Origin: Svornostia sp051306365
Lineage (GTDB): Bacteria; Actinomycetota; Thermoleophilia; Solirubrobacterales; Solirubrobacteraceae
NCBI GenBank assembly: GCA_051306365.1
Contig: JBPPNC010000120.1
Span: forward strand, 1 to 64,000
Reading direction: 5' to 3'
Length of the DNA stretch: 64,000 bases
Positions within the stretch are counted from its first letter, which is position 1; the number at the start of each line of letters is the position of its first letter. Positions 8,405 through 17,992 of the stretch are shown here, piece by piece. The notes below the pieces were generated by a model. It worked only from the letters and a program-made list of their open reading frames with translations, had not been told where the DNA came from and ran no database searches. Position numbers and translations under genes: made by a program.

Positions 8405-8998
8405 TCACTGCACCGGGCCGACGATCGCTCCGGTCTCCGGATTGGCCCGGGTCGACGTGGGTCGGGAACGGACCCGGACGTTGAACGTGCCCTCCGGCGC
8501 GCCGCCGCCTTCGAGCTCGGCCTTCGCACTGCCGGTGAGGTTGCCGGCGACCCGCCAGCTCAGCTTGTGCCTGCCGGCGACAACGGGCGTCATCCGCCAG
8601 ACGTACTCCTGCTCGGCGTTCGGCTTGAGCGCTCCCAGCGCCCACGTGCTGACGTACGCGGTGACGCCTGCGCGCGGAGCGTTGTCGACGATCCACACGG
8701 GTGAGCGCGGGTCGGCGATGCCCGGCTGCTCGTTGAGCACGTTGACGCCCTCGAGCGAGACGGCCACGTTGGGAATGGTCTCCGTGCCGGCGTTGCGGAC
8801 CGTGACGCGCAGCGTGGCCTCCTGCGAGAGCTGCTGCCGGCGGGGGAAGCTCGCCGTGACGACGTCGACGGTGTAGGTGCCGGCCTTGTCGTCGGCGCCC
8901 TGGCGATCGTCGTCCGAATCACCGCAGCCGGAGAGGGCCAGCAGGCCAATCACAGCCGCCGGCGCGACACATCGGACAACCGCCGCAGACCCCCGCAT
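8405..8998 (-). CDS. Putative lipoprotein
   Basis: 197 residues. The N-terminus MRGSAAVV... ending in LLALSGC is a lipoprotein signal peptide with lipobox cysteine at about residue 27, so the protein should sit on the outer face of the cytoplasmic membrane. The mature part looks like one beta-sandwich resembling CARDB/DUF11-type domains (LRVTVRNAGTETIPNVAVSL). ATG 8998 gives the best signal peptide; a start at 9043 would add 15 residues before it. First gene of a minus-strand operon with two membrane proteins. Confidence 0.75.
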   Translation of the reverse strand: MRGSAAVVRCVAPAAVIGLLALSGCGDSDDDRQGADDKAGTYTVDVVTASFPRRQQLSQEATLRVTVRNAGTETIPNVAVSLEGVNVLNEQPGIADPRSPVWIVDNAPRAGVTAYVSTWALGALKPNAEQEYVWRMTPVVAGRHKLSWRVAGNLTGSAKAELEGGGAPEGTFNVRVRSRPTSTRANPETGAIVGPVQ

Positions 8999-9073
8999 CG
9001 GCGGCGAACGTAGCACAGCGCACGGACTGCGAGCGCCCGTCATGTTGAGCCCGCGTTAGCCCGCGGGTTCCCG

Positions 9074-9104
9074 TTGGACACTCCTCCGGCGCTTCGCATA
9101 CGCT
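9074..9104 (+). promoter_or_regulatory. Candidate promoter of the Mce operon
   Basis: TTGGAC (9074-9079) and TACGCT (9099-9104, fitting TANNNT) are 19 bases apart and lie about 75 bases before the first permease start. The spacing is long, so this is only a candidate. It is the only promoter-like pair seen in the 181-bp divergent spacer (8999-9179). Confidence 0.3.
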
Positions 9105-9179
9105 TCGGCCCCCGGCGCCTGCGGCAGGCAGGATCAGGCCCGGGCGCCACCCGTCCGTTGTGAGGAGAGAGAAGGTCCG

Positions 9180-9983
9180 TTGAGCAGCTTTGCCGACCGC
9201 AGGCTGGCTCCAGCCAAGAATGCGCTGGAGGAAGTCGGCGACATGATGATCCTGACCGGGAAGACCGTCGTGTCCGCCGTGCGTCCGCCGTTTCCCTACG
9301 GCGGCGAGTTCATCTCGCAGTTCCTCTTCGCGGTTCGGCTGTGCTGGTTCCCGCTGCTCATCTCCACCGTCGCCGTCAGCTACGGCGCGGCGGGCATCCA
9401 GGCCATCAACTTCCTCAACATCTTCGGCGCGCCCGACCGGCTGGGCGGGTTCTTCGTCCTCGCCGCGATCCGTGAGTTCGCGCCGTTCGTGACCGCGATC
9501 GTGCTCGCGGGCGTGGCTGGCACGGCGATCACCGCCGACCTTGGCGCCCGCAAGATCCGCGAGGAACTCGACGCGCTGCAGGTGCTCGGCGTCGACCCCG
9601 TGAAGAACCTCGTGGTCCCGCGCTTCCTCGCGCTCATGATCGTGACGGGCCTCTTCGACGTGTACGCCGTCATCTTCGGCGTCTTCGGCGGGGTTCTGGC
9701 GACCACGACCTCCGGCCTCGATCTCGGCCCCTTCTGGGCCACGTTCCTGACGAACGCGTCGGTCATCGACCTCTGGGGCTCGTTCGTGAAGTGCACCCTC
9801 TTCGGCGCGATCATCGCGATCGTCTGCTGTTACAAGGGCATGACGGCGTCCGGCGGCGCCGAGGGCGTGGGTCGGGCCGTGAACTCGGCCGTCGTCATCA
9901 CGTTCATCGCGGTCTTCTCGTTCAACTACGTCTTCACGCAGACGCTGCTGGCGACCAACCCCGAGATCCAGGTGATCCGCTGA
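9180..9983 (+). CDS. yrbE1A: YrbE/MlaE-family permease A of the Mce lipid transporter
   Basis: 267 residues with five to six membrane helices of the MlaE permease fold. The conserved segment GTAITADLGARKIREELDAL (near 118-137) is the coupling helix that contacts the ATPase. Translation appears to start at TTG 9180, preceded by GAGGAGAGAG, because no ATG or GTG fits the conserved N-terminus. First gene of the 15.5-kb Mce operon. With the next permease it should form the membrane channel of an ABC-type importer for lipids or sterol-like substrates. Confidence 0.92.
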   Translation: MSSFADRRLAPAKNALEEVGDMMILTGKTVVSAVRPPFPYGGEFISQFLFAVRLCWFPLLISTVAVSYGAAGIQAINFLNIFGAPDRLGGFFVLAAIREFAPFVTAIVLAGVAGTAITADLGARKIREELDALQVLGVDPVKNLVVPRFLALMIVTGLFDVYAVIFGVFGGVLATTTSGLDLGPFWATFLTNASVIDLWGSFVKCTLFGAIIAIVCCYKGMTASGGAEGVGRAVNSAVVITFIAVFSFNYVFTQTLLATNPEIQVIR

Positions 9984-10792
9984 TGGGCACGCCGTCCAAC
10001 TCGTGGACCGCCGTCCCGCGCGACTGGTTCGCCAGCTTCGGTGAGATCGTCAAGTTCCTGGGGCAGGTGCTGCTGCAGATCGTCGACCTGCGCGTCTTCA
10101 AGTACTCCGGAGAGGTGCTGCGCCAGGCCGGGCTGCTGATCATGTCCTCGGCGCTGGTGATCTGGGTGCTGGTCTTCGTCGTCGGGCTGCAGTGCGGCAT
10201 CGAGGGCGCGTACGTCAGTCGCGCGGTGGGCGCGCCCGCGAACGCCGGTACGTTCTCCGCGCTGTGCAACCTGCGCGAGCTGGTGCCCTACGCGTTCGGC
10301 TGGATGATGGCCGCGAAGATCGGCACCGGCATCGTCGCCGAGCTCGGCTCCATGCGGATCAGCGACGAGATCGACGCGCTCGAGGTCATGGGCATCAACT
10401 CGATCACGTTCCTGTGCGCGACGAAGCTGCTCGCCTCCTGGCTGACGCTGCCGTTCCTCTACATCATCGCGATCGGGGCCGGCTTCTTCGCCAGCTACCT
10501 GGCGGTGGTCGAGCAGATCGGGGAGGTCTCCAGCGGCGGGTACTTCCTGTTGTTCTGGATGTTCCAGAACCCACCCGACATGTTCTTCAGTCTTGCGAAG
10601 GCGATGGTCATGGCCACCGTCATCGTGCTGGTCGGCTGTTACTACGGCTACAACGCGTCGGGCGGCCCCGTGGGAGTCGGGACCGCCACGGCGAAGTCCA
10701 TGGTGCTGAATCTCGTGATGGTTCATCTCATCGGGATGCTCGGCACCCAGGTGTTCTGGGGCGGCAACGCACGAGCCCCGATCGGAGGATGA
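9983..10792 (+). CDS. yrbE1B: YrbE/MlaE-family permease B of the Mce lipid transporter
   Basis: 269 residues, second MlaE-type permease. GTGIVAELGSMRISDEIDAL (about 115-134) is the counterpart of the coupling helix in permease A. The start overlaps the previous stop by one base (TGATG), so the two permeases should be made in equal amounts as a heterodimer. Its stop overlaps the region of the ATPase start. Mycobacterial mce operons use the same A/B permease pair. Confidence 0.92.
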   Translation: MGTPSNSWTAVPRDWFASFGEIVKFLGQVLLQIVDLRVFKYSGEVLRQAGLLIMSSALVIWVLVFVVGLQCGIEGAYVSRAVGAPANAGTFSALCNLRELVPYAFGWMMAAKIGTGIVAELGSMRISDEIDALEVMGINSITFLCATKLLASWLTLPFLYIIAIGAGFFASYLAVVEQIGEVSSGGYFLLFWMFQNPPDMFFSLAKAMVMATVIVLVGCYYGYNASGGPVGVGTATAKSMVLNLVMVHLIGMLGTQVFWGGNARAPIGG

Positions 10793-10794
10793 CC

Positions 10795-11916
10795 GTGCCC
10801 GAAGACCCCCGCGATCCCAACGAGAAGCTGCCGGAGTGGCCACCGAGGTGGGCGATGACCGACACGCCGCAGACGCCGTCTGGTCCTGCGGAGGAGCCCG
10901 CCGCCGAGCCGGCGTGGGCGCCCGAGTGGACGACGCCAGAGCCCGTCGCCTACGCGAACGAGCCCGAGACGGTCCCGACCCACGAGGCGCCGACCTCGCA
11001 GTACGAGGCCGTGCCGCCCGCCGCCGCTGCCGCGTCGGTTGACCCGCCCGCCGAGGAGCCGCCCGCCGCCGAGGCCCCGCGCGTCTCCGTGGTCAACGAG
11101 CCGGAGGACCACGAGGACGAGGAGTACCGCTACCACGACAGCCCGAAGCGCTCGGCCGGCGTGCCGAACGCGATCGAGTTCGTCGACGTCCACAAGGCGT
11201 TCGGCCGCAACGAGATCCTCAAGGGCCTGAACATGGGCATCCCCGAGGACAAGATCTCGATGATCCTCGGCCCGTCGGGCACCGGCAAGTCCGTGTGCAT
11301 CAAGCACATGGTCGGCCTGCTGTACCCCGACCAGGGCGACGTCATCGTGCACGGCGAATCGGTCCCGAACATGACCGACGACGAGCTCTTCGCCATGCGC
11401 AAGCGCTTCGGCGTCCTCTTCCAGGACGGCGCGCTCTTCGGCTCCATGAACCTCGAGGACAACGTCGCCTTCCCGCTGCGCCAGCACACTGACAAGGGCG
11501 AGGAGGAGATCCGCGAGATCGTCCAGCGCCGCCTGTCCGAGGTCGGTCTGTCGGGCTCCTGGGACAAGATGCCCAACGAGCTGTCGGGCGGCATGCGCAA
11601 GCGCGCGGGGTTCGCCCGGGCGCTCGTGCTCGATCCGGACATCGTCCTCTTCGACGAGCCGGACTCGGGTCTGGACCCGGTCCGCACGGCACTGCTGTGC
11701 GAGCTCATCGAGGAGATCCACCAGGAGAACGGTGGCGCCTACGTCGTCATCACCCACGACATCCTGTCCGCCAAGCGGGTTGCGGAGCACATCTCCGTGC
11801 TGTGGCGCGGGCGGATCGTCGAGTCCGGGCCGGCCGAGGAGCTCTTCGACTCGGACAACCCGTTCGTTCGTCAGTTCCTCTCCGGCGAGTCGCAGGGCCC
11901 GCTGGGCATGGAGTGA
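10795..11916 (+). CDS. mceG: Mce ATP-binding protein (MceG/Mkl/MlaF type) with long acidic N-terminus
   Basis: ABC ATPase that powers the Mce permeases. Walker A GPSGTGKS, signature LSGGM, Walker B IVLFDEP and DSGLDPVR are intact in the last 250 residues. Residues 1 to about 120 are an unusual Pro/Glu/Ala-rich, probably disordered extension before the ABC fold (AIEFVDVHKAFG). Start choice: ATG 10789 touches GGAGG (10784-10788) and cannot use it, whereas GTG 10795 has six-base spacing and is preferred. In mycobacteria this ATPase is encoded away from mce operons; here it lies between permeases and substrate-binding proteins, so the transporter is self-contained. Confidence 0.92.
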   Translation: MPEDPRDPNEKLPEWPPRWAMTDTPQTPSGPAEEPAAEPAWAPEWTTPEPVAYANEPETVPTHEAPTSQYEAVPPAAAAASVDPPAEEPPAAEAPRVSVVNEPEDHEDEEYRYHDSPKRSAGVPNAIEFVDVHKAFGRNEILKGLNMGIPEDKISMILGPSGTGKSVCIKHMVGLLYPDQGDVIVHGESVPNMTDDELFAMRKRFGVLFQDGALFGSMNLEDNVAFPLRQHTDKGEEEIREIVQRRLSEVGLSGSWDKMPNELSGGMRKRAGFARALVLDPDIVLFDEPDSGLDPVRTALLCELIEEIHQENGGAYVVITHDILSAKRVAEHISVLWRGRIVESGPAEELFDSDNPFVRQFLSGESQGPLGME

Positions 11917-11936
11917 ATCGACCCCATTCGATTCAC
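11913..11936 (+). other. Hairpin at the end of the Mce ATPase gene
   Basis: GTGAATCG and CGATTCAC form an 8-bp stem with an 8-base loop that begins at the ATPase stop codon. It lies in the only sizeable gap (136 bp) inside the Mce operon. It could be an attenuator or an mRNA-stabilising end separating permease/ATPase genes from the six Mce genes. No U tract follows. Confidence 0.4.
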
Positions 11937-12052
11937 GCCTGACGGTTGTCAACACACACTCAACATCGCTCCGGAATCATGCCCGGCCGCTTCGCAGGGA
12001 ACCCTGTCGTGACGCTTTCTGACCCTCACCCCCACCGCCGGAGGCCCGCCCG

Positions 12053-13387
12053 GTGACCCCAGCCCGTGCAGGGGTGCTCGGCGTGCTCGTCATCGGCCTC
12101 ATCGCGGTGGGGTACTTCGTGCTGGCCGGAAACGGCGGTCCGACGTACAAGCTGGTGTTCGAGAATTCGGGCCAGCTGGTCGGCGGTAACTCCGTGCAGA
12201 TCTCCGGGCGGAAGGTGGGGCAGGTCAGGAACCTGACGCTCACGGAGAACAACCAGGCCGAGGTCGAGGTCGAGATCACGGACGAGACGCTCGCTGACGG
12301 GCTGCCCGCCGGGACCAAGGCGACGGTGCGTCAGGCGTCGCTGTCGAGCGTCGCGGGGCGGTACATCTCGCTGCAGCTCGGCACGGGGCCGAAGCTCGAG
12401 TCCGGGGAGACGATTCCCGCGAGTTCCACGGGGTCGACCGTTGATCTCGATCAGCTGTTCAACACGTTGGACGGGCCGACGCGCGAGAACCTGCAGAACG
12501 TCCTCAAGGGATCGGCCACGTGGTACCAGGGCAAGGGCGCGGAGGCGAACGAGGCGGCGAAGTACTTCGCGCCTGCGCTGTCGAGCACGAGCAAGCTCCT
12601 GCGTGAGCTGACGAAGGACCAGGGCACGTTCCAGAGCCTGATCGTCAACGGATCGAAAGTTGTCGGCGCGCTCGCGCAGCGACGCAGCGAGATTTCGCAG
12701 CTGGTCGGCAACGCCAACCAGGTGAGCGCGGCGCTCGCGCAGGAGAGCACGGCGCTCGACGAGTCACTCGGCGAGCTTCCGACGACGCTCAAGCGTGCGA
12801 ACTCCACGTTCGTGAATCTTCGTGCGACGCTCGACGACCTCGAGCCGCTCGTCGACGTCTCGCTCGAGCAGTCGAAGGACCTGGAGCCCTTCCTGAAGGA
12901 ACTCCAGCCGCTGCTCGAGGAGGCCGAGCCCACGGTTGCCGACCTGTCGAAGATCGTCAAGAAGCAGGGCGCGAACAACGACCTCACCGACCTCATGGCG
13001 CAGGCCCCCGACATCGCGAGGACGGCGACGCCGACGTTCAAGAACACGACACAGGCGATCAACGACTCGCTGCCGCTGCTCAGCTTCGCCCGCCCGTACT
13101 CCCCGGATCTCATCGGCCTGTTCCGCGACTTCGGCCAGACAAACGCGTACTACGACGCGAACGGGCACTTCGGCCGCGCGCAGGCCGTCACGAACGCGTT
13201 CAGCTACGACCAATCGACGAACGTGCTCACGCCGCAGGATTCGAGCCAGCGCCTGAGCGGCGTCTCGACGGGCAACGTCAAACGCTGCCCCGGTGGTGCC
13301 AGCCAGGCTGCGGCGGACGGCTCCAGCCCGTACCCCGAGGGCGGCACGCTGGACTGTGACCCGACGACGATGCTGCCTGGCCCATGA
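12053..13387 (+). CDS. mceA: Mce-family protein, position A
   Basis: Extracytoplasmic lipid-binding subunit, 444 residues. One N-terminal membrane helix (about 5-24) is followed by the MCE domain (about 30-105; QLVGGNSVQISGRKVGQV), then a long alpha-helical region (about 135-310) that in Mce complexes builds the tunnel. A C-terminal tail carries two cysteines (KRCPGG, LDCDP). Start is GTG 12053 with GGAGG about ten bases upstream. It is the first of six consecutive Mce proteins, matching the six-subunit Mce1 assembly. Confidence 0.92.
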   Translation: MTPARAGVLGVLVIGLIAVGYFVLAGNGGPTYKLVFENSGQLVGGNSVQISGRKVGQVRNLTLTENNQAEVEVEITDETLADGLPAGTKATVRQASLSSVAGRYISLQLGTGPKLESGETIPASSTGSTVDLDQLFNTLDGPTRENLQNVLKGSATWYQGKGAEANEAAKYFAPALSSTSKLLRELTKDQGTFQSLIVNGSKVVGALAQRRSEISQLVGNANQVSAALAQESTALDESLGELPTTLKRANSTFVNLRATLDDLEPLVDVSLEQSKDLEPFLKELQPLLEEAEPTVADLSKIVKKQGANNDLTDLMAQAPDIARTATPTFKNTTQAINDSLPLLSFARPYSPDLIGLFRDFGQTNAYYDANGHFGRAQAVTNAFSYDQSTNVLTPQDSSQRLSGVSTGNVKRCPGGASQAAADGSSPYPEGGTLDCDPTTMLPGP

Positions 13388-14880
13388 AGCGGCTTCTCGT
13401 CATCCCTCTCGTTCTTGTCGTCGCGGCCGTTCTCGTCGTGGCCGGCACCGGTGCGTCCGGCGACGACGGCGGGTACCGCGTCCGCGCGATCTTCCACAAC
13501 GCCTTCACGGTGATCCCGGGCCTCGACGTCAAGGTCGCGGGCGTGCGCGTGGGGCAAGTCGAGTCCCTGGACGTCACCAGGGACAACAAGGCGGCCGTCG
13601 TCCTGCGCATCGATGAGAAGGCCTTCCAGGACTTCCGCACCGACGCGTACTGCACGATCCGCCCGCAGGGCCTGATCGGCGAGAAGTTCGTCGAGTGCGA
13701 TCCCACGCTGCCGCGCCGTGAGGGCGCCGAGCAGCCTCCCGAGCTGTCGGTCGTGCCTGAGGGCGAGCCGGGCGCCGGTCAGCGGCTGCTGCCGGTCGAG
13801 CGCACGGCGAAGCCGGTGGACATCGACCTCATCAACGACACGCTGCGCCTGCCCTTCCGCGAGCGCCTGAGCCTCATCGTCAACGAACTGGGGACCGCGG
13901 TCGCCGGTCGGGGCACCGAGCTGCGCTCGGCCGTCAAGAAGCTCGATCCCGGTCTGCGTGAGACCGACCGCGTCCTGAAGATCCTCGCGGACCAGAACGA
14001 GGTCCTCGCGGACCTCGTGGTGCAGTCCGACACGGCGCTGGCTCCGCTGGCCCGCGACCGCCAGCGCGTGGCCGGGTTCATCGAGGGTGCCGACACCACC
14101 CTGCAGGCTCAGGCGAACGCCAGCCGGGAACTCGAGGAGAGCGTCGCGCTGCTGCCCGAGTTCCTGCAGGAGCTGCAGCCGACGATGCAACAGCTCGAGT
14201 CGCTGTCGGACGAGGCGATTCCGGTGGTCGCCGACCTGCAGGCCGTCGCGCCGCAGCTCAGCCAGTTCATCGAGGGGCTCGGGCCGTTCAGCACCGCCGC
14301 GATCCCGGCGACGACATCGCTCGGCGAGGCCGCGGAGACGGGCGGCCAGTCACTGATCAAGAGCAAGGACACGATCGATCAGATCGGTACGCTTGCCGAG
14401 AACGCCGAGCCCGCGTCGGCCAACCTCAAGGCGCTGACCGAGAGTCTGGAGTCCAGCGGGTCGTTCGAGCGGCTGCTGAGCCTCGTGTTCTACGCGGCGA
14501 CGTCGCAGAACGGCTTCGATGACCTCGGCTACTACGCGCGGGCGTGGCTCCTGACGTCTGGGTGTGCCACGTCGTACGTGATTGCCACGGACTCCAACTG
14601 CACGCGCCGGCTCGGCGAGTCACTCGCCAACGACCCGCGCGAGGAGGACGCCGAGGGCGCGGCGGCCTCCGCCCTTCGCGTGTCGGAGACCGCCGCCGAG
14701 GCCGGCGGCGCGTCGAAGCAGGCCGCGTCCATCAGACTTCCGACGGAGATCGTGGCGCCCGCGAAGACCCGCGCGCCGAAGCCCGTGGCGACGCCCTCCC
14801 CTCAGCCGGATACCACGACGTCCGACGCCGCGGCGGCGCAGGAGACCGTGGCGGACTACCTGCTCGGGGGTGGGGGATGA
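13384..14880 (+). CDS. mceB: Mce-family protein, position B
   Basis: 498 residues: signal anchor (about 3-20), MCE domain (about 28-120; VIPGLDVKVAGVRVGQVESL), helical tunnel region (about 165-385) and an Ala/Pro/Thr-rich C-terminal tail from about 425. Cysteines occur in the MCE domain (AYCTIRPQG, VECDPT), where a loop of about 20 residues is inserted after the core strands. The start overlaps the previous stop (ATGA). Confidence 0.9.
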   Translation: MKRLLVIPLVLVVAAVLVVAGTGASGDDGGYRVRAIFHNAFTVIPGLDVKVAGVRVGQVESLDVTRDNKAAVVLRIDEKAFQDFRTDAYCTIRPQGLIGEKFVECDPTLPRREGAEQPPELSVVPEGEPGAGQRLLPVERTAKPVDIDLINDTLRLPFRERLSLIVNELGTAVAGRGTELRSAVKKLDPGLRETDRVLKILADQNEVLADLVVQSDTALAPLARDRQRVAGFIEGADTTLQAQANASRELEESVALLPEFLQELQPTMQQLESLSDEAIPVVADLQAVAPQLSQFIEGLGPFSTAAIPATTSLGEAAETGGQSLIKSKDTIDQIGTLAENAEPASANLKALTESLESSGSFERLLSLVFYAATSQNGFDDLGYYARAWLLTSGCATSYVIATDSNCTRRLGESLANDPREEDAEGAAASALRVSETAAEAGGASKQAASIRLPTEIVAPAKTRAPKPVATPSPQPDTTTSDAAAAQETVADYLLGGGG

Positions 14881-16298
14881 GGCAGCGCCAGCGGTCCCTC
14901 GCGTCCAATCCCGTTCTCATCGGCGCGGCCACCGTGCTCGTCGTGCTGGTCGGCGTCTTCCTCGCGTACAACGCGAATTCCGGCCTGCCGTTCGTGCCCA
15001 CCTACCAGCTGAAGGCCGAGCTGCCGAACGCCGCGAACCTCGTCGTCGGCAACGAGGTGCGCGTCGGCGGCACGCGGGTCGGCATCGTCGACGACATCGG
15101 CACGAAGGAGTACCCGAACGGCCGCACTACGGCGATCGTCAGCATGAAGCTCGAGACGACGGTCGACCCGCTGCCCAAGGACTCGACGATCATCGTGCGG
15201 CCGCGCTCGGCGCTCGGCCTGAAGTACGTCTCGATCGTCAAGGGCACGAGCGACGAGGGCTGGGAGGACGGCGCGACGCTGCCCCGGACCGCCGCGACCC
15301 CTGAGCCGGTCGAGCTCGATCAGGTGCTGAACACCTTCGACGAGCCGACACGGCGCGCCGGCCAGGTCAACCTCAAGAACTTCGGCGACGCGTTCGCCGG
15401 GCGCGGCGCGACGCTGAACCGGACCTTCGAGGAGCTCACCCCGCTGCTCGACGAGCTCACGCCCGTCATGCGCAACCTGGCGGACCCTGACACCGGCCTC
15501 GGGCAGCTCGTGCGCGCTCTGCGGGCGACTGCGGCAGAGGTGGCACCGGTCGCCGAGGAGCAGGCGCAGCTGTTCGCCGGCCTCGACACGACGTTCGCGG
15601 CGCTCGCCAACGTCGCGCCGGACATCCAGCTCGCCACCGAGCTTGCGCCCGAGTCGCTCGAGACCGCGATCTCGTCGCTCCGTACGCAGCGCCCCTTCCT
15701 GCGCAACAGCGAGCGGCTCTTCACGGCGCTTCGGCCGGGTGCCGCGGCGCTGCGCGAGGCCGCCCCCGAGCTGGCGAACACCGTGGAGGTCGGCACGCCG
15801 GTGCTCGAGCGTGTGCCCGCCTTCAACGCGCAGTTGACCGCGACGCTCGGGGCCCTCGAGAAGTTCTCCGACGATCCGAGCACGGACCTCGGGCTGCGCG
15901 GCCTCACGACGCTCGTAGGCATCTTGAATCCGACGCTCGCAGACCTCACACCGACGCAGACGACGTGCAACTACTTCGGCATCGCCCTGCGCAACGTCTC
16001 GTCGCTGTTGAGCCTCGGCGACGGGAACGGCACGGCGGCGCGTGCGTCGCTGATGAGCCCGGTCCAGGGGCCGAACGGCACCGCCGGGCCTGCTTCGGCC
16101 CCGGCCGCGGGTGGCGGTCCGTCGGCCGAGAAGAACTGGCTGCATCTCAATCCGTACCCGAACACCGGGCAGCCCGGCGCCGAGAACGAGTGCGAGGCCG
16201 GGCGGGAGCGCTACATCCCTGGGCGGGTCATGATCGGCAACGTCCCGGGCAACGACGGCAAGAAGACCGACCGGACCATCCGGGGCGGGGGCAACTGA
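14877..16298 (+). CDS. mceC: Mce-family protein, position C
   Basis: 473 residues: N-terminal membrane helix (about 12-30), MCE domain (about 40-145; NLVVGNEVRVGGTRVGIV), helical region (about 150-345) and a C-terminal region with two cysteines (TTCNYFG, ENECEAG) that may form a disulphide outside the membrane. ATG 14877 overlaps the mceB stop. The frame is open further upstream within mceB, but only this start puts the signal anchor at the N-terminus. Confidence 0.9.
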   Translation: MRQRQRSLASNPVLIGAATVLVVLVGVFLAYNANSGLPFVPTYQLKAELPNAANLVVGNEVRVGGTRVGIVDDIGTKEYPNGRTTAIVSMKLETTVDPLPKDSTIIVRPRSALGLKYVSIVKGTSDEGWEDGATLPRTAATPEPVELDQVLNTFDEPTRRAGQVNLKNFGDAFAGRGATLNRTFEELTPLLDELTPVMRNLADPDTGLGQLVRALRATAAEVAPVAEEQAQLFAGLDTTFAALANVAPDIQLATELAPESLETAISSLRTQRPFLRNSERLFTALRPGAAALREAAPELANTVEVGTPVLERVPAFNAQLTATLGALEKFSDDPSTDLGLRGLTTLVGILNPTLADLTPTQTTCNYFGIALRNVSSLLSLGDGNGTAARASLMSPVQGPNGTAGPASAPAAGGGPSAEKNWLHLNPYPNTGQPGAENECEAGRERYIPGRVMIGNVPGNDGKKTDRTIRGGGN

Positions 16299-17992
16299 TG
16301 GCGCGGTCGGCCAGGAGCGATCGTCCGCGCGTGCTGCGCAAGGACCGCACCGGGGCCAACCCGGTGACCGTCGGCGTCCTGGCGCTCGTCGTGATCCTCA
16401 TCGCGTGCTGGTTCGCCTTCAGAAAGGACAATCCGCTCAGCACGCCGTTCAAGCTCCAGGCGGTCTTCCAGACGTCCAACGGCGTCCGGCAGAACATGCC
16501 GGTGCGGATCGCCGGTGTCGATGTCGGCAAGGTCAAGGACGTCGAGGCGCAGGACGGAACCGAGGCGACGGTCATCGTCATGGAGGTCGATTCGCGCGGC
16601 CTGCCGATCCACAAGGACGCCGAGCTGAAGATCCGCCCGCGGATCTTCCTCGAGGGCAACTACTTCATCGAGCTCAAGCCGGGAACGCCGAGTCAGCCGA
16701 CGCTCGAGACGGGCGACACCGTGCCGGTGACGCAGACCGCCACACCGGTGCAGCTCGACCAGGTGCTGACGTCACTGCAGCAGTCCACGCGCGAGGACCT
16801 CCAGGGTCTCCTGCAGGGCTTCGGCGACGGCCTGACGCGTGAGCCGACCGAGGCCGAGGACGCGACGCAGGCGGCCTCCGTGCGGGGCAAGACGGCGGCG
16901 CAGGCGCTGAACCGGAGCCTGGACGACGCTCCCGGCGCGTCGCGTGGTACCGCCGTGGTGAACTCCGCGATCGTCGGGAACGGCAACGACGTCTCGGCCA
17001 CGATCAAGGCGCTCGACGGGATCAGCCGCTCGCTCAGCGGCGAGACCGCGGCGCTCCAGGATGTCGTCGTGAACTTCAACCGCACGGCCGCGGCCTTCGC
17101 GGACGAGAGCAGCGCGCTCAGCGAGGCCATCTCCGAGCTCCCCGGTACGTTGGAGACCGCGAACAGCACCTTGACGGCGCTCAACGAGGCGTTCCCGCCC
17201 ACGCGCGCCTTCGCGAAGGAGATCCTCCCTGGTGTGGAGGAGACCCAGGCGACGATCGACGCAGCTCGGCCGTGGCTGAGGCAGGCCACCGCGCTGCTGT
17301 CGCCGGACGAGCTGCAGGGCCTGACGAGCATCCTCGTGCCGACCTCCGAGGATCTCGCGGAGGCCGGCAACGGCACCCTCGGTCTGCTCCAGCAGCAGAA
17401 CCTGCTCGCGCAGTGCGCGACCAAGGTGCTCCTGCCGACGGGCAACCTCGTCATCGAGGACGGCCCGCGCACGTCGGGCGTCGAGAACTACAAGGAGTTC
17501 TTCTACGCGCTGGTCGGCTTCAACGGCGAGTCGCAGAACTCCGACGGCAACGGGCAGTGGCTCCGCGCGACGGTCGGCGGCAGCTACAAGGTCGAGACGG
17601 GCGCGACTCCGCTGGGTGCCAAGCTCTACGGCAACGCCCTGCTGCCGCCGAAGGGCACGCGCCCCGCGATGCCGTCGAAGCTGCCGACGCAGAACTTCAA
17701 GGCGAACTGCAAGGACCAGGCACGACCGGACCTCAACAGCGCCGTGACCGGATCGGCGGATGGCCAGAACACCAAGCCGGGCAAGGCCCTCGGGTTCGGC
17801 GACACGGCGTCCGCGTCGGCTTCGGCGGCGACGCCGTCGGCCTCCAGCGCGCCGAGGGCCGAGGCCGCGAAACGTCCGTCGCAGGAGAAGGCGCAGGTCA
17901 CCGCCTCCCGGGCTGAGCGGCCCACAACGTCCGTGGCCGGCGGCCTGCTCGGTGTCCTCAACCCGCTGCGCGACACGGAGGACACCCCGTGA
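16298..17992 (+). CDS. mceD: Mce-family protein, position D
   Basis: 564 residues, the longest of the six. Membrane helix about 24-42; MCE domain about 50-145 (NMPVRIAGVDVGKVKDV); helical region about 150-370; then a C-terminal domain with paired cysteines (AQCATKV, ANCKDQ) and a low-complexity Ser/Ala tail (from about 500) that is probably disordered. The start overlaps the mceC stop by one base (TGATG). No lipobox is present. Confidence 0.9.
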   Translation: MARSARSDRPRVLRKDRTGANPVTVGVLALVVILIACWFAFRKDNPLSTPFKLQAVFQTSNGVRQNMPVRIAGVDVGKVKDVEAQDGTEATVIVMEVDSRGLPIHKDAELKIRPRIFLEGNYFIELKPGTPSQPTLETGDTVPVTQTATPVQLDQVLTSLQQSTREDLQGLLQGFGDGLTREPTEAEDATQAASVRGKTAAQALNRSLDDAPGASRGTAVVNSAIVGNGNDVSATIKALDGISRSLSGETAALQDVVVNFNRTAAAFADESSALSEAISELPGTLETANSTLTALNEAFPPTRAFAKEILPGVEETQATIDAARPWLRQATALLSPDELQGLTSILVPTSEDLAEAGNGTLGLLQQQNLLAQCATKVLLPTGNLVIEDGPRTSGVENYKEFFYALVGFNGESQNSDGNGQWLRATVGGSYKVETGATPLGAKLYGNALLPPKGTRPAMPSKLPTQNFKANCKDQARPDLNSAVTGSADGQNTKPGKALGFGDTASASASAATPSASSAPRAEAAKRPSQEKAQVTASRAERPTTSVAGGLLGVLNPLRDTEDTP

